A stretch of DNA of 64,000 bases from contig CAYLQA010000001.1 in the NCBI GenBank assembly GCA_964385695.1, positions 1 to 64,000 on the forward strand, read 5' to 3'. A program made the translations under genes and the position numbers. Below, in pieces: positions 1-9,236 of the stretch. This stretch comes from CAYLQA01 sp964385695 (GTDB lineage: Bacteria; Desulfobacterota; Desulfobulbia; Desulfobulbales; Desulfurivibrionaceae). Numbering within the stretch: position 1 is the stretch's first letter; every line of letters begins with the position of its first letter. Under the pieces are notes generated by a model. It had not been told where the DNA came from. It saw only the letters and a list, made by a program, of their open reading frames with translations, and did not search any database.

Positions 1-157
1 TGTCTCATGTGAAAAGAGGTGATGGTAGCAGGTGCTGAACATGCAAAGCGAAACGCATTCTCCGCTGCTCGAAGTCGAAGTTTATGCCCTTCAGGGTGCT
101 TATCTGCAGCGGGGTTAGTGAGCGAATGTAATAAAGATAACTTCCTTACATACCGAG

Positions 158-199
158 ATTCCCCGTGGCTCGGAGTCTTCGCTACCTGCCGCGGGGAGT
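158..199. repeat. REP-like inverted repeat
   Basis: Two 12-base arms (158-169 and 188-199) pair fully if G-U pairs are allowed, around an 18-base spacer. The CCCCGTGGC...GCCGCGGGG core resembles short dispersed palindromes of the REP type, but only one copy is seen here. The rest of 1-420 has no convincing gene; a 98-codon frame at 19-315 lacks any recognisable domain. Confidence 0.35.
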
Positions 200-420
200 T
201 TCAATTATCTGGAGTTATTGTTCGGCATCATGCAAATGTTGAGTTTCATGCCGCCATTTGTCCTAACTTTTTTGGAGTCCTTGTTTCCCATATTGTGCAA
301 AAAAAAGTCGGCTGAGGTGTAAAGATTATTTTATGTGTTAGGCCGGCGTTATGCGAATAAGTGACCTTACTGTAAAAAGGTGTATTCATTTTCAAGAGTT
401 AAAGATATATTATTTGTATT

Positions 421-1275
421 ATGAACTCAGTCCAAGTACTAAAAAAGGTTAAAGATCTTCCGACAATATCCGTCGTTGCCAGTCAGATCAATACCGAGCT
501 CAAAAAAAAATCCCTCACCGCTAAGTCTCTGGCCAGATTTATCAACCAGGATGCATCTTTGGCGGCCAAGATTTTAAAAATGTCCAACTCCGCCTACTAT
601 GGGCTCACCAGGCAGGTGGGCACGGTTGAAAAGGCGGTCACCGTGCTGGGCCTGAACACCATCCAGAATCTGGCCTTGAGTGTTTCCGTTTTTAAAGTGT
701 TCCGGGCCGGCCCGCCGTATTTGGATTTTCAGGGGCTTTGGCTGCACAGCCTTGGCTGCGGGGTTGCGGCAAAAAATTTGGCGCAGGTTGCGTATCCGCG
801 CCTTGCTGACCAGGCCTTTTTATGCGGGGTATTGCATGACATTGGCAAGATTGCCATTGCAGACAAATTCCAAGATGAACTCGCCATGGTGATCAAGCTG
901 ATGAATGCAGACGGAACCCCGCAATCCGAGGCGGAAAAAGAGGTGATCGGTTTTACCCACCAGAAGCTTGGCGGGCTTATTGCCGACAGCTGGAATTTCC
1001 CGGAAAGTTATGTGAAATGCGTGAAACGGCACCATGGCCCATTCCCGCTACCGGACAGCGAAGAGGAGGAGGCAAAGGTTCTTGCCGAGTCTGTTTATGT
1101 GGGCAACAAAACCGCCAAGGCACTTTCCCTCGGTAAGAGTACGGATCCTTTTAAGGTGCAGGTGACCCCGGAGGATCTTGCCGTTCTCAAGGTGACCGGC
1201 AAGGAGCTGCCAAAGCTAATTCAACAGATAAAAGAGGATTACAGGCAACTGCTTGTTCAATGGCAGATGGGGTGA
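421..1275 (+). CDS. HDOD domain protein
   Basis: This 284-residue protein is almost entirely one HDOD domain (about residues 12-210), a non-hydrolytic relative of HD phosphohydrolases found in signalling proteins that affect motility, c-di-GMP output or cell cycle. The motif HDIGKIAIADKF near residue 139 is visible. No receiver or GGDEF domain is attached, so it probably acts through partners. The upstream ribosome site is weak; the start was chosen because the domain begins right after it. It points toward the minus-strand phosphorelay genes that follow. The family is clear, the role is unknown. Confidence 0.85.
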   Translation: MNSVQVLKKVKDLPTISVVASQINTELKKKSLTAKSLARFINQDASLAAKILKMSNSAYYGLTRQVGTVEKAVTVLGLNTIQNLALSVSVFKVFRAGPPYLDFQGLWLHSLGCGVAAKNLAQVAYPRLADQAFLCGVLHDIGKIAIADKFQDELAMVIKLMNADGTPQSEAEKEVIGFTHQKLGGLIADSWNFPESYVKCVKRHHGPFPLPDSEEEEAKVLAESVYVGNKTAKALSLGKSTDPFKVQVTPEDLAVLKVTGKELPKLIQQIKEDYRQLLVQWQMG

Positions 1276-1326
1276 TGAAAAAGGGCGCCAAGGATTCATC
1301 ATTGGGCCGAACACTCCATTTTTGTT

Positions 1327-2142
1327 TCAGCCTGGAAAAATGACAAGGATTTTCCCTTCCTGACCCTCCTCTCCCTCCATCAGCGTGCCGATTACTTCCA
1401 GGTTCTTTTGTCCCGCTGCCAGCTGAGTGCGCGTGGATGATTGGGAGGCCAAGTTATCCAGCACAGCATTTAATTCCGCCGGCAGCTTGTCTTTTGCGTC
1501 CAGACCGATCAGTGGGGCCTTTTGGGGGCAACAGAGTTCCACGGCTTTTTGGTTGTGCTGGACAATCATGCCCTGACCATCAATACCAATCACTCCAACG
1601 GGCAAGGAGTCCAAAATAAACTGGCTTTTGGCCAGTACCTTGTTCTGAAAAATTATTTCCTGGGTTCTTGCAAAGACCGCCTTTTCCAGATTTTCATTGA
1701 GGATGGTGAGCTCTTCATTGGACCGTTGCAACATTTCGTTTAATGCTGAATTCTCCCGGCGCAGAAAGTAAACCTCCGCAGCCTTGGCAATGGTGACCTT
1801 GAGCTCGTCATCGTTCCATGGTTTGGGGATAAATTTATAAATCTGCCCTTCGTTGATGGCATCGACAACCGCTGCCGTATCGGCGTAGCCGGAAAGCACG
1901 ATACGGACCGTATCCGGATATTTTTCGCAGACCTGCTTAAGAAAATCCACCCCGTTCATTCCCGGCATGCGGTAATCGGAGATGACGACCTGGACGTCCT
2001 GATTGTCCTCAAGTTCCTTCAGCCCATCTTCTCCGGATTCGGCGGTGAGTACCTCATAGTCTTCGTCCATGAATAAGCGGATTAAGGATTTGAGGACGTT
2101 TGGTTCGTCATCAACACATAAAATTTTGACATCCTCACCCAT
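1327..2142 (-). CDS. Response regulator with coiled coil and PAS domain
   Basis: The N-terminal receiver carries the acidic pair in ILCVDDEP and the phospho-acceptor Asp in VVISDYRMPG. A helical, probably coiled-coil segment (about 125-175) and a short PAS-like domain (LDSLPVGVIGIDGQG...) follow. There is no DNA-binding output, so it likely passes a signal to another protein. I chose the ATG at 2142, which sits behind AGGAGA and overlaps the stop of the upstream kinase by 8 bases; a longer frame to 2223 would run far into that gene. It is the last gene of a five-gene minus-strand run. Confidence 0.85.
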   Translation of the reverse strand: MGEDVKILCVDDEPNVLKSLIRLFMDEDYEVLTAESGEDGLKELEDNQDVQVVISDYRMPGMNGVDFLKQVCEKYPDTVRIVLSGYADTAAVVDAINEGQIYKFIPKPWNDDELKVTIAKAAEVYFLRRENSALNEMLQRSNEELTILNENLEKAVFARTQEIIFQNKVLAKSQFILDSLPVGVIGIDGQGMIVQHNQKAVELCCPQKAPLIGLDAKDKLPAELNAVLDNLASQSSTRTQLAAGQKNLEVIGTLMEGEEGQEGKILVIFPG

Positions 2143-3352
2143 TATCTTCTCCTGATTTGACTGGTAGCGTAATGGTAAAAGTTGTGCCTTGGCCCTCAGT
2201 GCTCTGTACGGAGATATTGCCATTGTGCTTCTGGGTCACAATGTCATAAACAATACTCAGGCCAAGCCCTGTTCCTTTGCCCACCTCTTTGGTGGTATAG
2301 AAGGGCTCGAAGATTCTGCCCTGTTTTCCCGGCGGAATACCGATACCGGTATCTGAAATGTTGATGGCAATGGAGTTGTTCTCGTTTTGGGTGCGGATGG
2401 TGATCTCTCCCTGCTTTTCAATGGCCTGGGCCGCGTTGACCAGAAGATTCATAAAGACCTGGCTCAGCTGTTGCGGAAAGCACACGGTGCGTGGCAGGTC
2501 CTGAAATTCTTTAATTACAGTAGTTTTGTATTTCAGTTCGTTCCACACCATCTTAATAGTGTTTTCCAGCACCTGGTTGATGTCGCTCAACTCTTTCTCC
2601 TGCTGGTCGGTGCGGGAAAAACTTCTTAACCCTTGAACAATTTGCTTAACCCGGTTCGCCCCGTCAAGTGATTCCTCAATCAAGCTTCCAATATCATCGA
2701 GGATAAAATCCACCTTCAGGCCTTTTCGGGCCTTGGTAAATTGTGCGCTGAGCTGCTGGTTACCGCCTGCCTCAATCTCCTTGCTGACGGTCGAGATAAA
2801 TTGGCTGATTTTAGCGGTATACTTATTAAGTGAGTTGAGATTGCTTGAGATAAAACCCATGGGGTTGTTGATTTCATGGGCCACGCCGGCTGCGAGTTGG
2901 CCGATTGAGGCCATTTTTTCATTTTGCAGCATCTGGGCATGGGTCAACTTGAGTTCGTCCTGGAATGTCTTTCTTTCAATGGCATAGCGTATGGCCTTGA
3001 GAAGGAGCGGGCCGTTGACCTCGCTCTTGAGCAAGAAATCCTGTGCACCCTCCTTAAGGGCCTGGGCGGCAACATCTTCATCATTAACCCCGGTGAGAAC
3101 AATGATGGCGGAGCCAAGGGAGTGCGGCTTAAGTTTTTTGAGCCCGTCGAGTCCGAGGCTGTCCGGAAGATTCAGATCCAAAAGAATAATGTCGATCTCG
3201 TTGTTTTTAAGACACTCCGTTGTACTTGCCAGGGTGGGAGAGTGGCATATTTTGAACCTGCCATCGCCATAGGCCTCAAGGATTTCTATCATGAGGTCTG
3301 CTGCGAGTTGCTCATCTTCCACCAGCAGAATGTGGATCAATTTTTCCGGCAT
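2135..3352 (-). CDS. Hybrid receiver-histidine kinase
   Basis: The order is inverted compared with most hybrid kinases: a receiver (LLVEDEQ, phospho-Asp in IILLDLNLPD) comes first, then the dimerisation domain with H box GQLAAGVAHEINNP, then an ATPase domain with N box (FMNLLVNAAQAI), G1 (DTGIGIP) and G2 (GKGTGLGLS). No membrane segment is seen, so it is cytoplasmic and probably takes phosphate from a partner kinase before signalling on. It lies 15 bases after the upstream kinase and overlaps the downstream regulator, which is likely its partner. Confidence 0.9.
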   Translation of the reverse strand: MPEKLIHILLVEDEQLAADLMIEILEAYGDGRFKICHSPTLASTTECLKNNEIDIILLDLNLPDSLGLDGLKKLKPHSLGSAIIVLTGVNDEDVAAQALKEGAQDFLLKSEVNGPLLLKAIRYAIERKTFQDELKLTHAQMLQNEKMASIGQLAAGVAHEINNPMGFISSNLNSLNKYTAKISQFISTVSKEIEAGGNQQLSAQFTKARKGLKVDFILDDIGSLIEESLDGANRVKQIVQGLRSFSRTDQQEKELSDINQVLENTIKMVWNELKYKTTVIKEFQDLPRTVCFPQQLSQVFMNLLVNAAQAIEKQGEITIRTQNENNSIAINISDTGIGIPPGKQGRIFEPFYTTKEVGKGTGLGLSIVYDIVTQKHNGNISVQSTEGQGTTFTITLPVKSGEDNG

Positions 3353-3367
3353 GACATCCCCGCTTGT

Positions 3368-5365
3368 TTACTTGTTTTCTTCGAGTGGCAGCTTGATGGT
3401 TATTGTGGTTCCCTGGCCGTTTTTGCTTGTGGCTGAGATTTCGCCGCTGTGTTTATTGGTTATGATATCATAGGCGATGGACAGCCCGAGCCCGGTTCCA
3501 TCTCCCACCCGTTTGGTCGTATAAAAGGGCTCAAAAATCTTCTTCAGTTCATCCTGTGGAATTCCCCGGCCATTATCCGTTATTTCAATGTGTATGCCGC
3601 TTTGATCCTGTTTGGTGCGGACAAGAATTTCTCCTTTCTCATCAACGGATTCAACCGAGTTGATGAGTAGGTTCATAAAGGCCTGGTTGAGTTCTTGCGG
3701 AGAACAGCTAATTGAAGAAATATCACCATATTCCTCGCGAATGACCACCTTGTCTTTCATGTCGCTTGCTAAAATATTTAACGTGTTGTGCAAACAATCG
3801 TTGACGTTGGCCATGGTGTGTTGGGTCTGATCCAGGTGGGAGAAGTTTTTAAGATTGGCAACAATTTCTTTAACCCGTTGCACACCGGAGAGCGATTCGG
3901 ATAAGAGAGAAGAAATATCTTCCAGGATGAAGTCTACCTTCATTTTTTTGCGTTGCGTGTTCACTGCGGCGCGCTGGGCATCGGTAAGAGGGACTTTTGC
4001 AAGGGTTTTAGACTGCAGGGCAATAAAGTCGTTTAAGTTGTCCAGGTACTTGCCAAAGGTGTTGAGGTTGCTTGTGACAAAGCCAATTGGGTTATTGATT
4101 TCATGGGCAACGCCTGCGGCCAGTTGGCCGACCGAAGCCATTTTTTCTTGGTGCAGCAATTGGGCCTGGGTAGCCTTGAGGGAATCATAGGCCGCGGCAA
4201 GCTCTTTGTTTTTATTTTCTAGGATGCGCATCATATGATTGAACTGCATGCCGATGCGATAAACAGGGTCTATGGTGGAGTTTTTAAAAAATTGGCATTG
4301 TTGGCAGGGAGTACCATTTTTTGTCATAAAGCAGGTACTGTCGCCCTGTTTGATGTCTCCGGCAACGGTCCAGCATTGCAGCGGCTCTCTGCCGTAGCAA
4401 GGGCAATCCTTTTGCGTGCATTCCATCTCCTTCCAGCACTGACTCATGTTGGGCGGCAGGGTAAAATAAACACTGGCATCTTGAGCCGAGGCAGCCCGGC
4501 GGATCATGACCGAGACTTCAGCCAAGGCCCGCTCCAGGTTTTTGGCATTGGCCTTGATTTCATTATTTTTTTGTTCGAGGATTTTTGCGTAATCTTTGCG
4601 GTCGGTAATGTCATGCAGGGTTATTACTTCACCATGCCCATGCGTTGAAGAAAGAGGATAGTGGCGCTTCAAAAAGGTCTGCCCCGTAGGGGCATGGAAG
4701 TATTCGCAACCCTTCTCATCTATAATGCACATCTTCGCCTCAAACTCATGCAGCACTTCTTCTTTGAAATTGCACCCCAGAAGCTCCTGATAGGTACGGC
4801 CGGTAAGCTCGGTCAATCGTTTGTTGCATCGCTTTATTAAGTTTTGCCCGTCCACCAAGATGACGCAATCATCCACACAGTCCAAAGAGGTTTCCCATTC
4901 ATTTTTCGCTCTTTCAACAAGGCGTAAGGTCTTCATAGTCTGCTCTTGTTGGGCTATGTATGCCTTTTCAGCTAAGAGCAGCCGTTGGCTGTGCACGCTA
5001 TCGCTTATATCGCGAAAAACCTCAACGACTTCAACAATATTACCGGTTTCGTCTTTGATGGGTGAGGCCGTAATCTCGAAAAGGCGCTGTATGTCATCAT
5101 GAAGAGTGAGAGGGATGGCGGTTGTTTGTGATAGACCGGTTTTGACTACTGCGGCTGCCGGGCATTGAGCGGCAGCAACCGGGCAAGGGGAATCGCCGAA
5201 CAGGGCCTCATGGCAGATTTTGCCCGATACCTCCCGAGAAGAGATCTTTGCCGTTTGGCGGGCGCTTGAGTTCATAAATTTACAGCGCAACTCCGGTGTC
5301 ATGATGACTACAAGATCGTTCACATTATCTAAAATGTCTGCCAGGTATCTCTCGTCAGTGTGCAT
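3368..5365 (-). CDS. PAS sensor histidine kinase with Cys-rich segment
   Basis: A cytoplasmic 665-residue kinase. Two PAS domains occupy about residues 5-130 and 165-270. A Cys-rich stretch (about 310-375) with CWKEME, CPCYG and CQQCQFF follows and may bind a metal or cluster. The C-terminus has H box GQLAAGVAHEINNPIGF, N box (FMNLLINSVESV), G1 (DNGRGIP) and G2 (GDGTGLGLS). The first PAS also carries cysteines (ICHEALFGDSPCP). It lies 15 bases after the HD-GYP gene. A redox or metal input is inference from the cysteines. Confidence 0.88.
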   Translation of the reverse strand: MHTDERYLADILDNVNDLVVIMTPELRCKFMNSSARQTAKISSREVSGKICHEALFGDSPCPVAAAQCPAAAVVKTGLSQTTAIPLTLHDDIQRLFEITASPIKDETGNIVEVVEVFRDISDSVHSQRLLLAEKAYIAQQEQTMKTLRLVERAKNEWETSLDCVDDCVILVDGQNLIKRCNKRLTELTGRTYQELLGCNFKEEVLHEFEAKMCIIDEKGCEYFHAPTGQTFLKRHYPLSSTHGHGEVITLHDITDRKDYAKILEQKNNEIKANAKNLERALAEVSVMIRRAASAQDASVYFTLPPNMSQCWKEMECTQKDCPCYGREPLQCWTVAGDIKQGDSTCFMTKNGTPCQQCQFFKNSTIDPVYRIGMQFNHMMRILENKNKELAAAYDSLKATQAQLLHQEKMASVGQLAAGVAHEINNPIGFVTSNLNTFGKYLDNLNDFIALQSKTLAKVPLTDAQRAAVNTQRKKMKVDFILEDISSLLSESLSGVQRVKEIVANLKNFSHLDQTQHTMANVNDCLHNTLNILASDMKDKVVIREEYGDISSISCSPQELNQAFMNLLINSVESVDEKGEILVRTKQDQSGIHIEITDNGRGIPQDELKKIFEPFYTTKRVGDGTGLGLSIAYDIITNKHSGEISATSKNGQGTTITIKLPLEENK

Positions 5366-5380
5366 GCTGGACTTTTGTTT

Positions 5381-6355
5381 TCATGGGGTTGCCAGGGGCG
5401 GCATGGATTTGACCGTATCCTGGAACGCCTCCAGGAGTTTGGGGTCAAATCCCTTGCCCATTTCCGCTTTCATTATGGACAATGCCTTACCCTGAGTATA
5501 TTTGCCACGATAGGCCCGATCGGTTGTCAGGGCGTCGTACACATCGGCAATGGCGGTGATACGTGCTTCAAAGGGAATACTATGGCCCGCAAGCGCGCTG
5601 GGATAGCCGCTGCCGTCAAAACGTTCGTGATGGTATTGAATAACATCAAGCACAGATTGATTAAGCCCTGCCTTTTGGGCGACTTCCATGCCCCAGGTCG
5701 GGTGATTTTTTATAAGCTTGTACTCCTCAGCCGTGAGCGGGCCTTTTTTGTTTAAAATGGTGTCCGGTACGCCTATTTTTCCGCAATCATGCAGCCAGCA
5801 GCCATGCCGGATGAAACGGAGTTGTTCGATGCCGGCACCGCAATTTTCCGCAAGTCGCACGGCGTAATGCGTCACCCGTTCGCAATGGCCCCGGGTGTAT
5901 ACATCCTTTAATTCGATTGTTTGCGCCAAAGAGCGAAGGGTAGCCTCGTCGGAACTCCTCATTGCCCGGGTGAAATGGTAGCGGTTGATCGCATCCCGGA
6001 CAATTTCCGACAGTTCTTCATCGTTCCATGGTTTGACAACGAATTTGAATACTTCCCCTTCGTTGATGGCCTGTACTGCAACATCAAGCTCGGCAAAACC
6101 GGTCATGAGGATACGAACCATATCCGGCGAAGAGGATTTTACCGACTTGAGTAATTGCAGGCCATCTTCACCGGGCATACAGTAATCGCTGAGCAGTACG
6201 GCTACCTCGGTTTGGGAAAGAATATCCACCGCTTCTTTGGCATCAGGGGCGGTAACAATACGCCAGGGCTCGTTGTTAAACAGGCGGGAAAGAGCCGAGA
6301 GAACCGGCGGTTCGTCATCCACGATAAGAACGGTATACTCCTTGGTTGCTGCCAT
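5381..6355 (-). CDS. Response regulator with HD-GYP phosphodiesterase domain
   Basis: An RpfG-type protein. The receiver (about 1-125) has IVDDEP and phospho-Asp 57 in LLSDYCMPG. The HD-GYP domain (about 140-320) keeps the HD pair in LHDCGKIGVPD and the signature HHERFDGSGYP. The family hydrolyses cyclic di-GMP in response to phosphorylation. It stands just before two kinases on the same strand, which probably control it, linking this run to c-di-GMP turnover. Confidence 0.92.
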   Translation of the reverse strand: MAATKEYTVLIVDDEPPVLSALSRLFNNEPWRIVTAPDAKEAVDILSQTEVAVLLSDYCMPGEDGLQLLKSVKSSSPDMVRILMTGFAELDVAVQAINEGEVFKFVVKPWNDEELSEIVRDAINRYHFTRAMRSSDEATLRSLAQTIELKDVYTRGHCERVTHYAVRLAENCGAGIEQLRFIRHGCWLHDCGKIGVPDTILNKKGPLTAEEYKLIKNHPTWGMEVAQKAGLNQSVLDVIQYHHERFDGSGYPSALAGHSIPFEARITAIADVYDALTTDRAYRGKYTQGKALSIMKAEMGKGFDPKLLEAFQDTVKSMPPLATP

Positions 6356-6480
6356 ACTGAGCGGTCTGTTCCATTATTTTTAGTGGAGGTACGTAAATGT
6401 TGAGTGATGCTTTGAAAATTTTCTCAAGAAAGCCGTGTGCATGTCAAGGCATGCGCTTGAGTTTTTTGCGGTGAGTGTGC

Positions 6481-6942
6481 TTAAGGGGAAGGGGTGACTC
6501 TGTTGCGGCCATCATCTTTTGATTGGTAAAGAGCCTTGCCCTCGAGTTCCTTTTCGTACTGCCGGAGTTTGACAAGGTTACGTATTCGGGCCAGAAGCTC
6601 GTCAGGATGGTAGGGTTTGACGATGTAATCGTTGGCGCCAAAGCGTAGCGCCGTAACGGCATCGGCCGTAGTGTCCTTGCCCGTAACCATCAGAAATGGC
6701 GTAGTGGCATTGTTGTCGGATTGGCGTATTTGGCTGAGCAGGTCAAGGCCGTCCATCTTTGGCATGAGCCAATCGGAAATGATCAGGCTGATGTCTTTTT
6801 CCGTTTCCAGTACCTCAAGGGCTTCAAGTCCGTTATGTGTTGAGATGCGGTCGAACCCTGCAAGCTCGATTTGCAGTTCCAATGCCCGAAGTACGGAGGG
6901 AGACTCCTCCACCAGGAGTATTGGGTAATCTGTGGGTTGCAT
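6481..6942 (-). CDS. Receiver domain with GGDEF C-terminal remnant
   Basis: The first 125 residues form a receiver with phospho-Asp 57 (IISDWLMPKMDG) and the conserved Lys in YIVKPYHP; the acidic pocket reads EE instead of DD. After a short linker the last 18 residues, KALYQSKDDGRNRV..., match the final helix and strand of a GGDEF domain (compare ALYMAKNNGRNRV in the diguanylate cyclase at 62310). The central 150 or so residues with the GGDEF site are missing. The simplest reading is an in-frame internal deletion of a receiver-GGDEF protein. It can no longer make c-di-GMP and may be a single-domain receiver for the adjacent kinases. Confidence 0.85.
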   Translation of the reverse strand: MQPTDYPILLVEESPSVLRALELQIELAGFDRISTHNGLEALEVLETEKDISLIISDWLMPKMDGLDLLSQIRQSDNNATTPFLMVTGKDTTADAVTALRFGANDYIVKPYHPDELLARIRNLVKLRQYEKELEGKALYQSKDDGRNRVTPSP

Positions 6943-7060
6943 AGAAATATTATCGGTTCAAGTATGGACGTTGCTTCCCTATCGCGGTTTGGCACCTACT
7001 CTCAAGGATATAACATTTGTCCCTTGGACAACAGGTAAATGATTGCAGTTCACCGTAGCG

Positions 7061-8320
7061 TTATTTGTTTTCAAGAAAACAGTGGACGTCTTTTGAGCGC
7101 ATGGTCCACAGGGCGATGGCGCCGATGGCGCTGCCGCAGATGGTGAAAACATGGCCGACATCGCAGCCGGGCAGGCTGATCAGAATACTCGACAGGCCCA
7201 GGGCGAGGGGAGCGGCCCCCATGGCTATGCTGGTCATGACGGCGAACACCCGGGCCCGCTTTTGGGCCGGGACCTTCTGCTGCAGGATGGTGGTAAAGTA
7301 GTTGCCGAACATGCCCATGCAGATGCCGATCAACACCAGGCAGGCAAGGCAGAACCAGGCCTGGTGGACAAAGACGAATCCCCCGTAACAAAGGCCCTGG
7401 CAGGCCAAGCCACCCTTAATCAGGCTGACGAACGAAGGGATCCTGTTACTCCATTGGGCCGTGATCCAATAGCCTACAAGGCTGCCGCCGCCCAAGCCGC
7501 CGACAAGATAGCCGTACCATTCCTTGCCCTTGTTCATCATCTCCGGGTCCACCACATAAAACGGCATGAGGATAAAGATCGGCTCATAAAAAAAGTTCAT
7601 CCCGGCAAAGATGAACAGCATGACCCGCAGCCCCTTCCACTGATAGATATAGCGGAACCCTTCCTGCATATCCGTCCACAGCAGCGCGAGGCTGTTCTTT
7701 GTTTTTTTCTCTTCCGCTTCCGGGCGGGAAGGAATACGGATAAAGCATTCACTGAAGGCGCTGAGCAGAAAGCTGATCCCATCCACGATAAAGAGGATGG
7801 GGCCGCCCAAGAGGCGATAAAGAACGCCGCCGCTTCCCTTGCCCAAAAGGGTGGCGGTGTTAAAGGCGGCCTGCAGCATGGCATTGGCTTGAGGCAACCT
7901 TTTGGCCGGAACGATGTCTCCGATCAGGGCGTTGTAGGTGGGGCTGAATATGGAGCTGAACATGGCGGTGAAGATGCTGTAGCCGATAAAGAGCAGACGA
8001 ACGATTTCGGGCCGGTCGCTGAAGATGGTGCAGGCAATTCCCAGGCCAATGGAGAGCAGGCCGAAACCGGCATCGCAGATAATGATGATCTTGCGGCGGC
8101 AGAGGCGGTCGGCCAGAGCGCCGCTGAAGGGACAGAGGAGCAAGTCGATGGTCGTGCTCAGCATCATGACCATGCTCATAAAGGTGGGTGAGTCGGTAAA
8201 GTCTACGATGAACAGGGCTAGAGCTATGCGACCTAGGCTTGAGCCCACAGAGCTGACAAATTGACCTTGCCAGAGAAGAAGAAAATTTTTGTCCCGCGAA
8301 CAGACTTGGTAGAAGTTCAT
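7061..8320 (-). CDS. MFS transporter (MFS_3/EntS-like)
   Basis: A 419-residue integral membrane protein with about 12 hydrophobic segments and the loop-2/3 signature GALADRLCRRKIIIICDAGF. The N-terminal sequence (FLLLWQGQFVSSVGSSL) is typical of the MFS_3 group of exporters, which includes the enterobactin exporter and macrolide pumps. The substrate cannot be told. The start at 8320 follows GGGAGAGG; an upstream TTG at 8341 is possible. It is transcribed divergently from the FHA gene across a 200-base AT-rich gap. Confidence 0.85.
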   Translation of the reverse strand: MNFYQVCSRDKNFLLLWQGQFVSSVGSSLGRIALALFIVDFTDSPTFMSMVMMLSTTIDLLLCPFSGALADRLCRRKIIIICDAGFGLLSIGLGIACTIFSDRPEIVRLLFIGYSIFTAMFSSIFSPTYNALIGDIVPAKRLPQANAMLQAAFNTATLLGKGSGGVLYRLLGGPILFIVDGISFLLSAFSECFIRIPSRPEAEEKKTKNSLALLWTDMQEGFRYIYQWKGLRVMLFIFAGMNFFYEPIFILMPFYVVDPEMMNKGKEWYGYLVGGLGGGSLVGYWITAQWSNRIPSFVSLIKGGLACQGLCYGGFVFVHQAWFCLACLVLIGICMGMFGNYFTTILQQKVPAQKRARVFAVMTSIAMGAAPLALGLSSILISLPGCDVGHVFTICGSAIGAIALWTMRSKDVHCFLENK

Positions 8321-8519
8321 AAACCTCTCCCGACTCCTCAAGCCTTCCCTCTTGGTCAGTATGCGCTATGAAAAAAAACTTGTATACTTAAAATATACGT
8401 ATTGTTTTACGGGGTAATACTATGGTTGGGTGGAATGTATGCACAGCTCCTCTGTTTTTTGAAATTCATGCTATGATGTGTGAAAGGTTAAGATTAATCG
8501 TTTCAGGGAGTTGGTAGGT

Positions 8520-9236
8520 ATGGCGATCTGGCTGGTAATGCTCAAAGACAAAATTATCGACCGTTTCCCCCTGGCAGAGGGTGATGCCATCACTATTGGC
8601 AGGAGCAAGAGCGCCGATTTGGTGATCGATAATGATTCGGTATCAAGAAGCCATGTACGCTTTGCCTTAAAAGATGGCAAATATGAGCTGGAAGACCTGG
8701 GCAGCAGAAACGGCACCTATGTCAATGGCAGTAAGATTGAGGGGAGCGTTTTAGTTACCTCATCGGATGTGATTCAGATCGGTAAATTTATGCTCACCAC
8801 CTCCAGAAACCCTGATGATGTGGCACCCTTTGCCCTGTATGCGAAGAAGGGCGACAGCGTAAAACCCAGAGCTGCAACGGCTGATGAATTAATGCCTGAG
8901 ACGATCTATGCGGAAATGGATCCTGATAAACTCGGGTCCTACCGGCAGTTGACCGTGCTCAAGGGCAAGGCAGAGCCGAAACGGCTTCCCCTTGGCGGCA
9001 AGGAGGAGTTTGTCATCAGCAAAGAGGCGGGCAGCGATATAACCATCAGCGGCTGGTTGGTGGGCAATGTGACCTGTTTCATTGTGGTGGGCGGCAAAAA
9101 TTATTATCTCAAACCGCATCCCGGTGCTTCGGCACCAATGTTAAACGGCAAAAAGGTCATAGCCACCGAGCGCCTTGGGGTGGGGGACGTTATCAAAGTA
9201 GGCGGGGCGGAGCTGAAGTTTGAGTCCGGGGCCTAA
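8520..9236 (+). CDS. FHA domain protein
   Basis: An FHA domain spans about residues 5-90, with the phosphothreonine-binding motifs GRSKSADLVI, SRSHVRF and NGTYVNG all in place. The C-terminal half, about residues 130-235, looks like a second, weaker FHA-like fold (KEEFVISKEAGSDITISG... LNGKKV). FHA proteins bind Thr-phosphorylated partners of Ser/Thr kinase or secretion systems; no such kinase is in the window. The start at 8520 was preferred over the TTG at 8511. The stop overlaps that of the convergent rluA gene by four bases. Confidence 0.85.
   Translation: MAIWLVMLKDKIIDRFPLAEGDAITIGRSKSADLVIDNDSVSRSHVRFALKDGKYELEDLGSRNGTYVNGSKIEGSVLVTSSDVIQIGKFMLTTSRNPDDVAPFALYAKKGDSVKPRAATADELMPETIYAEMDPDKLGSYRQLTVLKGKAEPKRLPLGGKEEFVISKEAGSDITISGWLVGNVTCFIVVGGKNYYLKPHPGASAPMLNGKKVIATERLGVGDVIKVGGAELKFESGA

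Noticed and set aside
19..315. 98-codon frame at the left edge
   Set aside because: No ribosome site, no domain, and it spans the REP-like hairpin; more likely noncoding.
7151..8191. 346-codon plus-strand open frame
   Set aside because: Antisense to the MFS transporter; Ala/Asp/Gln-rich composition without motifs, a shadow of hydrophobic codons.
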